Positions 24,091 through 35,128 of a DNA stretch of 64,000 bases are shown here, in pieces (the first letter of the stretch is position 1; every line of letters starts with the position of its first letter). This stretch comes from Costus lasius. Lineage: Eukaryota > Streptophyta > Magnoliopsida > Zingiberales > Costaceae. Location of the stretch: NCBI GenBank assembly GCA_027563935.2, contig CM050446.2, positions 121,536,499-121,600,498 on the forward strand, given 5' to 3'. Under the pieces are notes generated by a model that saw only the letters and a program-made list of their open reading frames with translations, did no database searches and was not told the DNA's origin. A program made the translations under genes and the position numbers.

Positions 24091-25890
24091 GTGGTATCAG
24101 AGCGCTCCTTAGGTGCTCAATGTGCATTTGTTTGTTTTTGCGCTGAGATCCGCGTTTTATTGAAAACCATGTTATATGGTTCTGTCGCATTTTGAATCTC
24201 CTGCTGCTGATTTCTAAAATTCTGCCTGAATCCGCTGTTTCTGTTTTTTCTGTCTGCATCTGTTGTTCCTGCTCGCATCTCTGGCTGTTGCTGCATTTTA
24301 GAGTTCGCTTGCGTTGTAGAATCTCTGCACACTTGTGTCCTAATTTCTAGTCTGCTGCTCATGTTTCCTGAGTCTAAAACTCTTTGCCGTTTTCTGAGTT
24401 TTCTGCATTTGTGCGTGACCAATTTCTGCACCCGCTCTTGGTGATTGCTGGAAATCTGAGATTTGAAATCTTTCAGCCGGGTACTATAGCGTACCAGGCT
24501 AGCTGAATCTTGTTAAGTTCTCGCGCTGAATCTTAGCAGCATTTTGGATCCCTAATCTAATAGGGCGATCTGAAATCTGAAAGGCAAGCTAGGTGTGGGT
24601 TCATCACAACATTGGTTGAACCAACACGCCACCTTGTTATCAACTATACACGAGTCTGAAGTTCAGTTTCAACTTACAAAACTCATTGAAATTTGTTTGC
24701 TGAATTCTACTGAATTTCTGAATTGTGCTTCCTTATCACTGATTGAATTTCTCCTTGTGCTGAAGTTCTGCTGAATTTCTGAATTGTGCTTCCTTATCAC
24801 TGATTGGATCGCTCCTTGATGAGATTTGCCAAATTCTGTAGACAAGAGTGGTGAATCTTTACGATTTTACTGAGTTCCTGAATCTGAATTCTGGGTAATC
24901 TTCTGCATGATACTGTAGTTACCGAGTTCTGATTTTTGAAGCTGACACACCTCCTGCGAGCTTGAGACTCCTAATCTGATAGGAAGATACAAGTTCTAGG
25001 GGTAATCTCAGTGTGGATTTACCTCAGTAATAGATAAACCACCACCCACTGTTGCCTAATTACAAACTCTGGTTCGGGTAATAAAGTACTGTTTTTTACC
25101 ATTTACATTCCCTGGTATTGGCCGATTCTGTGATTGTGTTACTTACCTCAAGCTAGACTTTATAATTGCTGCTGAATCTATTATTGCACTCATGCCTGGT
25201 ATTCCTAAACCGTTAATCTTGCTGGAGTTAGTATATTATGTATCAACACTTGCTGATTTCTCCAAGCCTGCTGAACCTTACACTGCATCTGTTTACTAAA
25301 TATCCAGATACTGTGTTGTGTGTTACCACCAACTGATTTACATTCCCTACTTAAAACTGAAACCTGTACTCCTGTATCTTGCAATTGCTGCTGTATTGAC
25401 ACCTACTGTCAAGTTAAAATCTGATATCTGCTATGCATTACAAATCTGAAACTCAGCCTTATTAATCTGGAATTTCAGCTTTATTAATCTAGAATTTCAG
25501 CTAAGACTTAGATCTAGTATAGGCTGCAAATTAATCCCTTCTGAAGTTATACTTTACTTATTCTGAAATTCTACATGCTATTGCTGAATATTGTTGCTAC
25601 TCTTGCATACTCACTGTTGCTGTAGATTGAATTCATATGCTGAACATTGACTATTTCTGATAATACTAGTTCTGAATCTACATCTCATATTGCCTGATGA
25701 CATTAGTTCTGATATTAACACCAGTTTGTGCTGCAATCTATCACTACCAGTTGCTGTAGCTGCCTTTACTCACTCCAATTTTATTCTAATGGGCTGAATT
25801 ATGTGTATTTACCATCTGAATTCCTTGAACCTGTATGTTTGGCTGCTATGAACTATAAATCTGCAAATGGTACATCTATGCTGAATCTGT
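24091..25890 (+). other. N2 leader between primer site and gag
   Basis: A 1.8-kb stretch without a convincing frame follows the primer site (24092-24103). It is rich in recurring CTGAATTTCTGAATTGTG-type words, for example twice near 24715 and 24770, which suggests local duplication. A packaging signal would be expected here, but I see nothing specific. Confidence 0.6.
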
Positions 25891-27702
25891 ATGATTCCTT
25901 GTTACACTTCACACCTGCACTTCATTACTGAAACTTCTAAAACCACTATGGCATGGCAGCATGCTGAACTATACTATGAACCATATGAGCACTATTATGC
26001 ACAAACCTATCATCATGCCCCTAGAAGCATACATGAGCCAATCACACCAGCCCATTATAAGGGTCAAGCTCATGAATGGGAACAACCGAGAACACATGCA
26101 CAACACCATTGGGACCAAAGTTATGAAAGTCAAGACACACATCATATAGTTACTCCTTCAACTAGAAAAACCAATGGTAAATACCTTAGAAGTCCACCTT
26201 TCTTTGGAGGGAATCTAGGCTCCCATGCCTTTCTAGATTGGCTACAACTTGTTGAACAATATTTTGAAAGGAGTGTTACACCCGAAGATGGGAAGGTACC
26301 TTGTGTTGAACTCCTCTTATGTGGCTCGGCTAGAAAATCTTGGCATGGTATGAAAGGGCTGTTAGCAAATCATGGATGTCATAACATAACATGGAAGCAT
26401 ATGAGATGGAGATTGAGAGAACAATATGTAACCCCACACTATAGGAAATACATGGGTAGCCAATTATCTAGGTTGATCCAAGGAGGTGATTCCGTAACCG
26501 AGTATATGGAAAAACTTGAAGACTTAATTTTTAGGTGTGATATAGTTGAAGATCCTTGGATAACCCTTGAGCAGTTTGAGAGGGGACTTAGGAAAGACAT
26601 AAGAGATGCTATCATGCTTTATCCTATTAAGACCCTAGAAGAATCCTACCAACAAGCTCTAACAATTGAGTATGAACTTGAGCTAGTTGACACCCTACCT
26701 CCACCATCAAAAGCTTCATTTGACTCCCCTAGGAACACTCCTAAGACAAATACATCCAACACTACACAAAACCTAGGAGAAAAGATTGAACAAATCATAC
26801 ACGCCCCTAGTCATACTAGTAAAGTCGATCTTGATAAAGAGGTAGAAGTGGAATTGTATGCCCCGAACTACACAAGTGAAGATGAACTTGATGAGGATGA
26901 CATAGAGCCACAAGAGATAGAAGGTCACCATGGGCACAACATGGAATCACCCAACACCATGAGCAATAATTGTCAACAGCCTCCTCTAGAACCTACTATG
27001 TTGCCATCAAACTTGGAGCATAAATCTGAACCTCCACACACATCACTCTTGGCAACAGGTCAGCCCACTCCCTCCACTAAATACGAAATTCACAAGGAGA
27101 GAATACAGCATACTCATGAGCTATCCAAATTAGGGGATGAAACTAATGGACAATTGCATGATACTTCTAAAAGCTTAACCCACTGCCATGATGATTTTAA
27201 ATTTGAATCTTGCTTTGATAATGCCCTGACTACACCCATGTTACAAATGAAATCATCCTCTACTTTAAATGAAAAGTTGCATAGTAAGGTTTTTCATGAA
27301 GCTGATATTGATTTAATTATTCCCAATCATGTTTTACAAAAGGACAGCTTAATACCTAAGATCCCATATGCATATCTATTATGTTTTCCAAAAGTTGTAA
27401 TAGAACAATTGAGGGGAATTATAGTTAATTGTCCCAACACTTATCCCCCAAAAGCCAAAGAGGATCTACCCTTGTATCTCACCCCCTTTAAAGCTGTCAC
27501 CTTTCATTATCATGTTTTCAAGTCACGTGTTTTTATGTATGAGAATGCAAGAACTTACAAATCTCTCACTTGCAGGAATGAAAGGGTAAAGAAGGATGAT
27601 GACAATCTACACACAAGGGGATGGCCACCAAAGCTGAAACATAAGGATGAGGAAGAACTGCCCACCTCTAGGCGACACACAAGGGATGACTACCACACCT
27701 TG
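25891..27702 (+). CDS. N2 gag-like protein, N-terminal 604 codons (interrupted by R3)
   Basis: The open frame from 25891 has a likelier start at 25948 (MAWQHAELYYEPYEHYY). It runs without a stop to the R3 insertion point, which falls exactly between codons. It resumes at 37811 in frame for 63 codons. Residues about 90-260 form a retrotransposon gag domain (FFGGNLGSHAFLDWLQLVEQ, GSARKSWHGM, LEQFERGLRKDIRDAIM). No CCHC knuckle was found. The C-terminal half is acidic and polar and ends in repeated G-(W/L)-PP motifs. The product would assemble virus-like particles. The frame survives in both halves, so the protein was probably still under selection or newly copied when R3 landed. As it stands, translation would read into R3 and stop at 27744. 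Confidence 0.82.
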
Positions 27703-30379
27703 TGTAACATCCCTCAGAATCACACCCCACACGCATACAAGTAAAAATACGGGGTTTTAAAAAGTTTTACTCTTCCATTAAAACATAAGAAGAAAGCGGC
27801 ATCGAAGGACATTACTACGGAACTGAAAATCGCACAGAACTGAGTAGGATCGATTACTAGGAAATAGAAATCCGGAAATCCAGAAAATCCGGCAGCAAGT
27901 ATACTAAATTACTGCTGCACAGACCCACATATCCTGGAACAAAACAGATGTCCACACTACATATATGTGGAGAACACAAATTTCAGAAATATTGCAGAAA
28001 CCGATTATTCAGATACCAAATACAACAATAACTCGGTTACACATCTCAAGGTATTTCGAATACAGTAACTCGGTTACCCATTTCATAATAAGAACAATTT
28101 CAATTCTCATAACTCCAAAACTCGTATCCAACAATAAAACAAGACAACTATAATATAATATCCTGAAAACAGGCATAAGTCCTCAGGAGATAAAACGTGT
28201 CGTATAAATAAGTTAGGCACGCAGGCCTGATAGATCTTTAGAAGACAACTCTTAGAAGTTATATAACATATTAGCATCATAACAAATTAAGTAGCTGTAG
28301 CAATCACTGTCCTGATGTCTCACCTGAAAATATTTAAACAACGGGGGTGAGCTAAAAAGCTCAGTGAGTAAAAGACACTAAAAGCCATCCAAGTACACAT
28401 CAAAAAATATCATGCTTGCAGATAAGACACTTAACATGCACACTCATATCAGAAACAAAACGTAATCAAATACAGACACTTATAACAATAGGCATCAAGC
28501 ACGAAGTAGGATATAAGTATACCAACCCATTCCAACTAATCACACCGCCCAACACATCTATAATACAGATCGAAACAGGACTACAGAAAATCAGAGCTGA
28601 CAGACAGAAAATCAGAATTTTCAGAATCCAAACAGATAGTCTACATCGGAAACAGAAAGGCCACAGAAGGCCTGAAGACCACAGAAGGTCTGATGACCAC
28701 AGAAGGTCTGACCCCACCTATGCCGAGGACGAGACATGCATGCATATCAGAAACAGAATGGTAGAGGAGGTATCAGTGGGTGGCCCCCGTCTCGTCAGGA
28801 CGTGGCACTCTGGCCTCCAATACCCAGAACAGAACAGAAATAGTGGAGGGAGAACGGAAGGTGAGACCAGCTCACATCTACCCTTCACTAGTGTCTCATG
28901 GGTCGTAGTAGACTATCAGCACCATTACAGCGCCACAGAAGGAGGGTAAGGACACGGAAGAGTGCTACACTAGGGCATAATTTTTACAGAACAGGTCATG
29001 CTGAAACGGAGGAGTAGGACTAACCATTACTCAATTCTCACATCATGCCCAAAGTGTCTCACAAACCAGAAAATGACACACCCCAATATCCAGTCCTTAA
29101 CAAAATTACAATTTGCAGAAAATCAAAGCTGAACACACTTCATAATTTTTTTTTACCATCAACCAGAAGTAATATATGAGTGAATTCCTTGAATTCCTTA
29201 GATTTCATGCAACTATCCTTAATTCATGTCAAACCATTCTATGTTCTCACAAAGGTTATAACACATTCAAAGTTTCAGAAAATTCACAACATATACACAG
29301 AATAGAAATTTTTCACATAACAAACAATTAAACAAGCCTAGGAATTATATGAAAATATATACAAATATTCATTGCAATATTCTTCCCCAAAATTCCTAAA
29401 AAAAATGTGAGTCAAAAGAAATCACCGCAAGGGGCGAAATTTTCAGAATCCTTGCAGAACATACAAATTTCATGAAAATAATTTCAGTCCCCCACTACAG
29501 ATAATTTTAATTGCACGTTTGTGAAGGAAAATAACAAAAGCCCCAAAATTGGCCCGAACCATGATTTTCGAAAATCCCTAAGTTCTTAGTTAAATCCCCA
29601 AATTTTGTTTTCTCTAAAATTTCTCATCAAGCAAATAAATTTTAGAAGAACTACAGACCACAATTTAAGAGATTAAACCATACAGGATAAATTTTTCTCA
29701 CAAAGGAATATTCGTCCGGCACAGGTAAATTTCGAATTTCACATATGCACAAATTTACTTGTAGATTTTTGGTTCATACAGATAATCATTGCAAATAACG
29801 AATTTTAATTGAATGATAATCTACAATTTAGCGGATTAGACTCCTTAGGATCGAATTACTCACAAGAAAAAATCGTCCACAGAGAAAAACGCCAAGACAG
29901 AGGATCAAGGATCACCAGGAAATTCGTCCACCACCCGTCTGCCACCACCAGCGTCAGGAATTTCAGGAGGCGCCAAGCACAGTGAGGGGCGACAACCAAA
30001 AGCGGCTAGGGCAAGAAAACCAACAAAAGTCGTGAGGGAGAGGAGCCCTCACGCAAATCCTCTTTTTCTCCCACCCCAAACGGATCCAAGATCCAATAAC
30101 CCAGTTAACTTAAGTGAAAAATCGGTTTTATGGGCTTACCTGGGCTTAACCACCCTGCGCCACTCCAATAACATCAGAAATATGCGCCACCATGGTGGAA
30201 GGAATTCCAGGAACAAAGAATCAAGGTTGAGGGTTCAAATCCCCAACCAAAATAATTATTTTTGCCCTGTAGGAAAAATTCCTACACTTAGGCAAAAACC
30301 CCAAAATTTTAACAGATAAAAATACAGAAACAGAATTTCTAACCTTAAATCATAATTCAGAAAAATCGAGGGCGTTACA
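27703..30379 (-). repeat. R3 left LTR (3' LTR of the element)
   Basis: Plus-strand ends are TGTAACATCCC and GGGCGTTACA. The frames at 27965, 28416 and 30032 recur in the other LTR because the LTRs are near-identical. They are not counted as genes. A B-box-like GGGTTCAAATCCCC lies near 30229. Confidence 0.95.
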
Positions 30380-30396
30380 TTCTCCCCCCCTTATAG
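30380..30396 (-). other. R3 polypurine tract
   Basis: The minus strand reads about CTATAAGGGGGGAGAA immediately upstream of the 3' LTR. This purine run is the usual primer for plus-strand DNA synthesis. Confidence 0.85.
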
Positions 30397-30408
30397 AGCT
30401 TTAGTCCT

Positions 30409-33400
30409 CTAAAGCTGAGCAAGTCCGTCACTGAACAGGTGAGGATGCTCCTTTCTCATTTCTGCTTCAACCTCCCAAGAGGCTTCTTCAACAGACTGAT
30501 TTCCCCATATGACTTTCACAAGTGGAATAACCTTATTTCTCAGCACTTTCTCTTTTCTATCTTCAATTCTGAGAGGTTTCACCACAAAAGTCATGTTCTC
30601 TTCAAGCTGAAGAGGTTCCAACTCCAGAACATGAGAAGGATCAGAACAATATTTTCTGAGTGCAGAAACATGGAACACATTATGGAGGTGTTCCAGTGAT
30701 GGGGGCAGAGCAAGTCGGTATGCCACAAGTCCAACCCTCTCAATGATATCAAAGGGACCAATGTACCTGGGACTCAATTTCCCCCTCTTCCCAAATCTCA
30801 TCACCCCTTTCATAGGTGAGACCTTTAGGAAAACATGCTCTCCCACCAAAAACTCAAGAGGACGCCGCCTCACATCAGCATAACTCTTCTGTCTATCCTG
30901 AGCAATCTTCATCTTTCTCTGAATTTCTCTGATCTTCTCAGTGGCTTCCTGAACAGCATCAGACCTTAGCACTGTTCTGTCCCCAGTTTCCTCCCAGCAT
31001 ATAGGTGTTCTGCATTTCCTCCCATATAGGGCCTCATACGGAGCCATCTGTATGCTAGAGTGAAAGCTATTGTTGTAGGTGAACTCTATCAGTGATAAGT
31101 CCAGATCCCACTCAACAGACCAGTCAACCACATAAGATCTCAGAAGATCCTCAAGTGTCTGAATAGTTCTCTCTGTCTGACCATCAGATTGGGGATGATA
31201 TGCAGTGCTGAAACTCAGATTAGTTCCCAAATCTTCCTGTAATTTCTTCCAAAACCTGGACAGAAATCGAGGATCACGGTCAGAGACAATGTCCAAGGGA
31301 ACTCCATGCAATCTGACAATCTCATCGATGTACAGTTTTGCTAACCGATCCAAACTGTAAGTCATTTTGATCGGTAAGAAGTGAGCTGACTTCGTGAGTC
31401 TGTACACAATCACCCATACGGCATCATGATTCCTTCTGGTATTGGGCAGTCCACACACAAAGTCCATACTGATATGCTCCCACTTCCACTGAGGAATAGG
31501 GAGAGACTGCATCAAACCGCCCGGGCTCTGATGCTCAGCCCAAAGAGTTTGGCAAGTCAAACATCTGGACACAAACAAATGCACATCCTTCTTCATACCA
31601 TGCCACCAGAAAGTCTTTTTCAGATCCTGATACATCTTGGTACTACCAGGATGAACGGTATACTTAGTGCAATGGCTTTCCTTAAGAATTTTATTTCTCA
31701 ACTCAGGGTCCTCAGGGACACAGACCCTTCCACGGAATCTGAGGAGACCATCATCCGACATACTGAAATTCTCAACCCAGCCTTGCTCCGACCTCTCTTT
31801 CCACCGTAGAATATCCGGATCTGACTGCTGCCCTGATCTCAGTCTCTGCAGTAAGTCTGACTGAACCCTGAGAGAAGCTAGAAGACCGCCTCTCTCACCC
31901 GGAGTCACACTCAGATGTAAGTCACTGAACTCCTGCAATAGTCGCCACTCCTGGACTCGCAGTGCAGCTATCTGAGTCACAGGATACCGACTAAGAGCAT
32001 CAGCCACCACATTGGCTTTACCAGACTGATATTGGATGGTGAAGTCGTAATCCTTTATCAATTCAAGCCATCGCCTCTGTCTCATATTCAGCTCTTTCTG
32101 AGTGAAGATATACTTCAAGCTCTGGTGATCTGTAAACAATTCAAATGTCTGTCCAAACAGATAGTGCCTCCAGATCTTCAAGGCAAAAACTACAGCTGCC
32201 AACTCCAGATCATGAGTGGGGTAGTTTACCTCATAGTCTTTGAGTTGCCTTGAAGCATAAGCAACTACCTTTCCTTGCTGCATCAGTACAGCACCCAGAC
32301 CCTTACCAGAGGCATCAGTGTACACAGTGAACTTCTCTCCATCACAGGGAATGATGAGGATAGGAGCACTGGTCAGTTTCCTTTTCAGTTCCTGAAAACT
32401 AGACTCACAATTATCAGACCACTCAAACTTCAAATTCTTTCTAGTTAGCTTAGTCAGAGGACCAGCCAGCTTGGAAAAACCCTCCACAAAGCGGCGGTAG
32501 TATCCAGCTAAGCCCAGAAAACTTCTGACCTCAGTCGCTGTAGTTGGTCTTCCCCAGTGAAGAATGGCCTCCACCTTCACTGGATCCACAGACACACCCT
32601 GGCCAGAAATAATGTGTCCCAGAAAGCCAATCTGATATAGCCAGAACTCACATTTGCTGGCCTTAGCATACAGTTGCTTCAGCCGCAGAATCTCCAGCAC
32701 CTTGCGCAAATCCTGAGAGTGATCTTGCGCATTCTTGGAGTAGATCAGAATATCATCAATGAAGACAACTACACATTTGTCCAGAAGCTCATGAAATACC
32801 CTGTTCATCAGATCCATAAACACCGCAGGGGCATTTGTCAGTCCAAAGGGCATAACAAGAAACTCATAGTGCCCATACCTGGTCCTGAATGTAGTTTTAG
32901 GTACATCCTCCTCCTGAACTCTCAGCTGATGATAGCCAGACCTCAGGTCAATTTTAGAGAATACAGTAGCACCCTGCAACTGATCAAAGAGATCATCAAT
33001 ACGGGGTAATGGGTACTTATTCCTAACAGTCACTTGATTGAGTTGACGGTAATCGATGCACATGCGCAAAGTACCATCCTTCTTCTTCACAAATAACACA
33101 GGTGCTCCCCATGGAGAAACACTGGGTCGAATATACCCCTTCTCTAATAGTTCTTCCAGTTGCTTCTTCAGCTCTGTCAGTTCTGAAGTTGCCATCCTGT
33201 AAGGAGCTTTAGATATCGGTGCCGTGCCTGGCAACAACTCGATACCAAACTCAACTTCTCTGCTGGGTGGTAACCCAGATAAATCATCAGAGAAGACGTC
33301 AGCAAACTCTCTTACCACAGGAATTTTAGCCAGATCCAAATCATACTCAGTCTGCACCTTGACATGCGCCAGATACCCCTTGCAGCCCTGGGCTAAAAGC

Positions 33401-33870
33401 TTCCTGGCCTGCAGATGAGATATCACCAAAGGCTCCTGTTCTGAAATCCGGCCTTGGATAACCAGTTGCTGTCCATCACTTAGATGCAGAGTAATTAACT
33501 TTTCAAAACAATCTAAAGTAGCATGATAGGCAGACAGCCAATCCATGCCCAGAATGATGTCATAGTCTTTCATAGGAAGACTAATCAAATCAATAGGTAA
33601 ATCATATCCTTCAACCTTAATCAAACAGTCAGGATATGCTATATCTGTAGATACGGCCTCACCGATAGGTGTATGAACAGAAATACAGAAATTAAGTATC
33701 CTAGGCAACACAGGCAGACATGGTGCAAAACATGCAGACACAAAGGATAAATTGGCACCAGGATCAAAAAGAATGCGTGCCAAATAACTAAACACGTAAA
33801 GTGTACCTTCTACCACGGACTTCGAAGCCGAAGCATCCCTCTCCGCGATGGCATACACGCGAGTCTGCAC
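30409..33870 (-). CDS. pol: R3 pol polyprotein (protease, RT, RNase H, integrase, chromodomain-like tail)
   Basis: An open frame of 1,153 codons. The protease has DPGANLSF at residues 36-43, where most relatives have D-S/T-G; the proline is unusual. Reverse transcriptase spans about 235-430 with FIDD at 370-373. RNase H follows with YTDAS at 517-521. Integrase has the zinc region ([11 protein letters not shown]...CLTCQ), MDFVCGLP and DRDPRF aspartates and [16 protein letters not shown] with the glutamate, so the DD-E triad is present. The C-terminus ([14 protein letters not shown]...[19 protein letters not shown]) matches the short chromodomain-like tail of Tekay/Del chromoviruses. The frame is +1 to gag and overlaps its 3' end. 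In-frame codons continue upstream of the first listed codon (a GTG), so the real entry is probably by frameshift. It looks enzymatically competent apart from the protease question. Confidence 0.95.
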   Translation of the reverse strand: MQTRVYAIAERDASASKSVVEGTLYVFSYLARILFDPGANLSFVSACFAPCLPVLPRILNFCISVHTPIGEAVSTDIAYPDCLIKVEGYDLPIDLISLPMKDYDIILGMDWLSAYHATLDCFEKLITLHLSDGQQLVIQGRISEQEPLVISHLQARKLLAQGCKGYLAHVKVQTEYDLDLAKIPVVREFADVFSDDLSGLPPSREVEFGIELLPGTAPISKAPYRMATSELTELKKQLEELLEKGYIRPSVSPWGAPVLFVKKKDGTLRMCIDYRQLNQVTVRNKYPLPRIDDLFDQLQGATVFSKIDLRSGYHQLRVQEEDVPKTTFRTRYGHYEFLVMPFGLTNAPAVFMDLMNRVFHELLDKCVVVFIDDILIYSKNAQDHSQDLRKVLEILRLKQLYAKASKCEFWLYQIGFLGHIISGQGVSVDPVKVEAILHWGRPTTATEVRSFLGLAGYYRRFVEGFSKLAGPLTKLTRKNLKFEWSDNCESSFQELKRKLTSAPILIIPCDGEKFTVYTDASGKGLGAVLMQQGKVVAYASRQLKDYEVNYPTHDLELAAVVFALKIWRHYLFGQTFELFTDHQSLKYIFTQKELNMRQRRWLELIKDYDFTIQYQSGKANVVADALSRYPVTQIAALRVQEWRLLQEFSDLHLSVTPGERGGLLASLRVQSDLLQRLRSGQQSDPDILRWKERSEQGWVENFSMSDDGLLRFRGRVCVPEDPELRNKILKESHCTKYTVHPGSTKMYQDLKKTFWWHGMKKDVHLFVSRCLTCQTLWAEHQSPGGLMQSLPIPQWKWEHISMDFVCGLPNTRRNHDAVWVIVYRLTKSAHFLPIKMTYSLDRLAKLYIDEIVRLHGVPLDIVSDRDPRFLSRFWKKLQEDLGTNLSFSTAYHPQSDGQTERTIQTLEDLLRSYVVDWSVEWDLDLSLIEFTYNNSFHSSIQMAPYEALYGRKCRTPICWEETGDRTVLRSDAVQEATEKIREIQRKMKIAQDRQKSYADVRRRPLEFLVGEHVFLKVSPMKGVMRFGKRGKLSPRYIGPFDIIERVGLVAYRLALPPSLEHLHNVFHVSALRKYCSDPSHVLELEPLQLEENMTFVVKPLRIEDRKEKVLRNKVIPLVKVIWGNQSVEEASWEVEAEMRKEHPHLFSDGLAQL

Positions 33871-33892
33871 AGTAGGCTTCTCACCCTGTCCT

Positions 33893-34984
33893 TTAGCATC
33901 CAGGCATAGGACAGTCCTTAATCATATGCCCCACCTTACCACATCTGAAGCAAGCGCCAGTCTTCCTGTAGCACTCATTATCCTGATGTTTAGTGCTCCC
34001 ACAGTGGAGACACTTCTTGCCATTCTGAGAAACTGTGCTGGCTGGCTTCTGATAAGGTTTGTATCTGAGACCTTTATTGTCTTTCTTCTTATTCTTGGAA
34101 TTCTTCTTATCCTTACCACCCAGAGTGGGTGCGTAAGTCACAGAAGTAGGGGCGGATGCAGTGACTGAAATAGTATCAACAGCCATCTCAGCAATGCACC
34201 TCTCAGCAGTGCGAGCCCTGTCTACCACTTCAGCATAAGACTCCAAGTGTAGCATAGCTACCCTTGTCCTGATGTCTTTCCTCAAACCCCGCTGAAACTT
34301 TTTGGCTCTTCTTTCCTCGGTGTTGACTAAGTGAGGAGCATACCCCGACAACCGAGCGAATGTGGCCTCATACTGATCCACCGTCAGGTCGCCCTGCTCA
34401 AGATGAATAAACTCCACCTCGCGCTCCTCAGATAAGCTAGAGGGGAAAAACTTGGCATTGAACTTCATCATGAAGTACTGCCAATCAACAACTCTGGAGT
34501 CCGTTGCTGCCAGTCTTACGACTCCCTTCCACCAGTCTTCGGCATCTCCACGCAACATGAAGACAGACAAACATAGCTTGTCCGCATCATCACAGCGCAA
34601 AACCTGAAAAATCTTTTCCAGTGTCAAAAGCCAATCCTCAGCCGCTCTGGGCCCCGGGCTACCATAAAATGCAGTCGGGTTCAGGTGCTGAAACTCTCGA
34701 ACCAACCGAGCATATCATTGATGTGCGCCATCACCCAGAGGAGAACCAGCGCCACCCACACAGTGTCCAGCCGGTTGTGACTGTGACTGAGACTGTGTCT
34801 GCGACAGCCGCTGCAATAACTGTTGCTGAACCTCCATGTGCTGCGCCTGCTGCTGCTGCATCATCTGAGTTTGCTGCTGGATGAATGCGTTCTGTTGTTG
34901 CATCATAGCAGTCATAGCCTCCATGGCCTGCCTCAGATCAGACTGTTGATCACTGTTGCTACTGCTAGATCTTGGTCGCACCAT
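33893..34984 (-). pseudogene. gag: R3 gag with one nonsense codon
   Basis: The frame begins at 34984 with a glutamine-rich coiled-coil segment (MMQQQNAFIQQQTQMMQQQQ). It meets a single TGA at 34715-34717 (about codon 90), then continues open for 270 residues to 33893. The gag domain (FYGSPGPRAAEDWLLTLEKI, FQRGLRKDIRTRV) is followed by two knuckle-like motifs, CLHCGSTKHQDNEC and [15 protein letters not shown] start after the stop (34705) would still give the core domain. Calling it a pseudogene rests on the one stop codon, which could also be suppressed or be a sequencing error. Confidence 0.85.
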
Positions 34985-35112
34985 TTTTTTACCTGCATCA
35001 CATAACACGGTAGAATAACAACCAATATTCAATCACGGATCAGATCCTATCTTGGTTTCTAGCAATACACAAACAGAGTTTTCCTTTCCCGGAGTTTCTA
35101 ATTGCTAGTAAT

Positions 35113-35126
35113 ATCCTCTGATACCA
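35113..35126 (-). other. R3 primer-binding site (tRNA-iMet)
   Basis: The minus strand reads TGGTATCAGAGGAT two bases inside the 5' LTR of the element, complementary to initiator methionine tRNA. Confidence 0.92.
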
Positions 35127-35128
35127 TC

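Noticed and set aside
25891..27744. A long intronless frame that could be a novel host gene
   Set aside because: It lies between LTRs with a primer site and target duplications and contains a gag domain. It belongs to N2. The last 14 codons to 27744 are R3 LTR sequence.
28416..28949. A 177-codon frame, also at 35842-36375
   Set aside because: The two are identical only because they lie in the paired R3 LTRs. The content is repetitive and there is no protein family resemblance.
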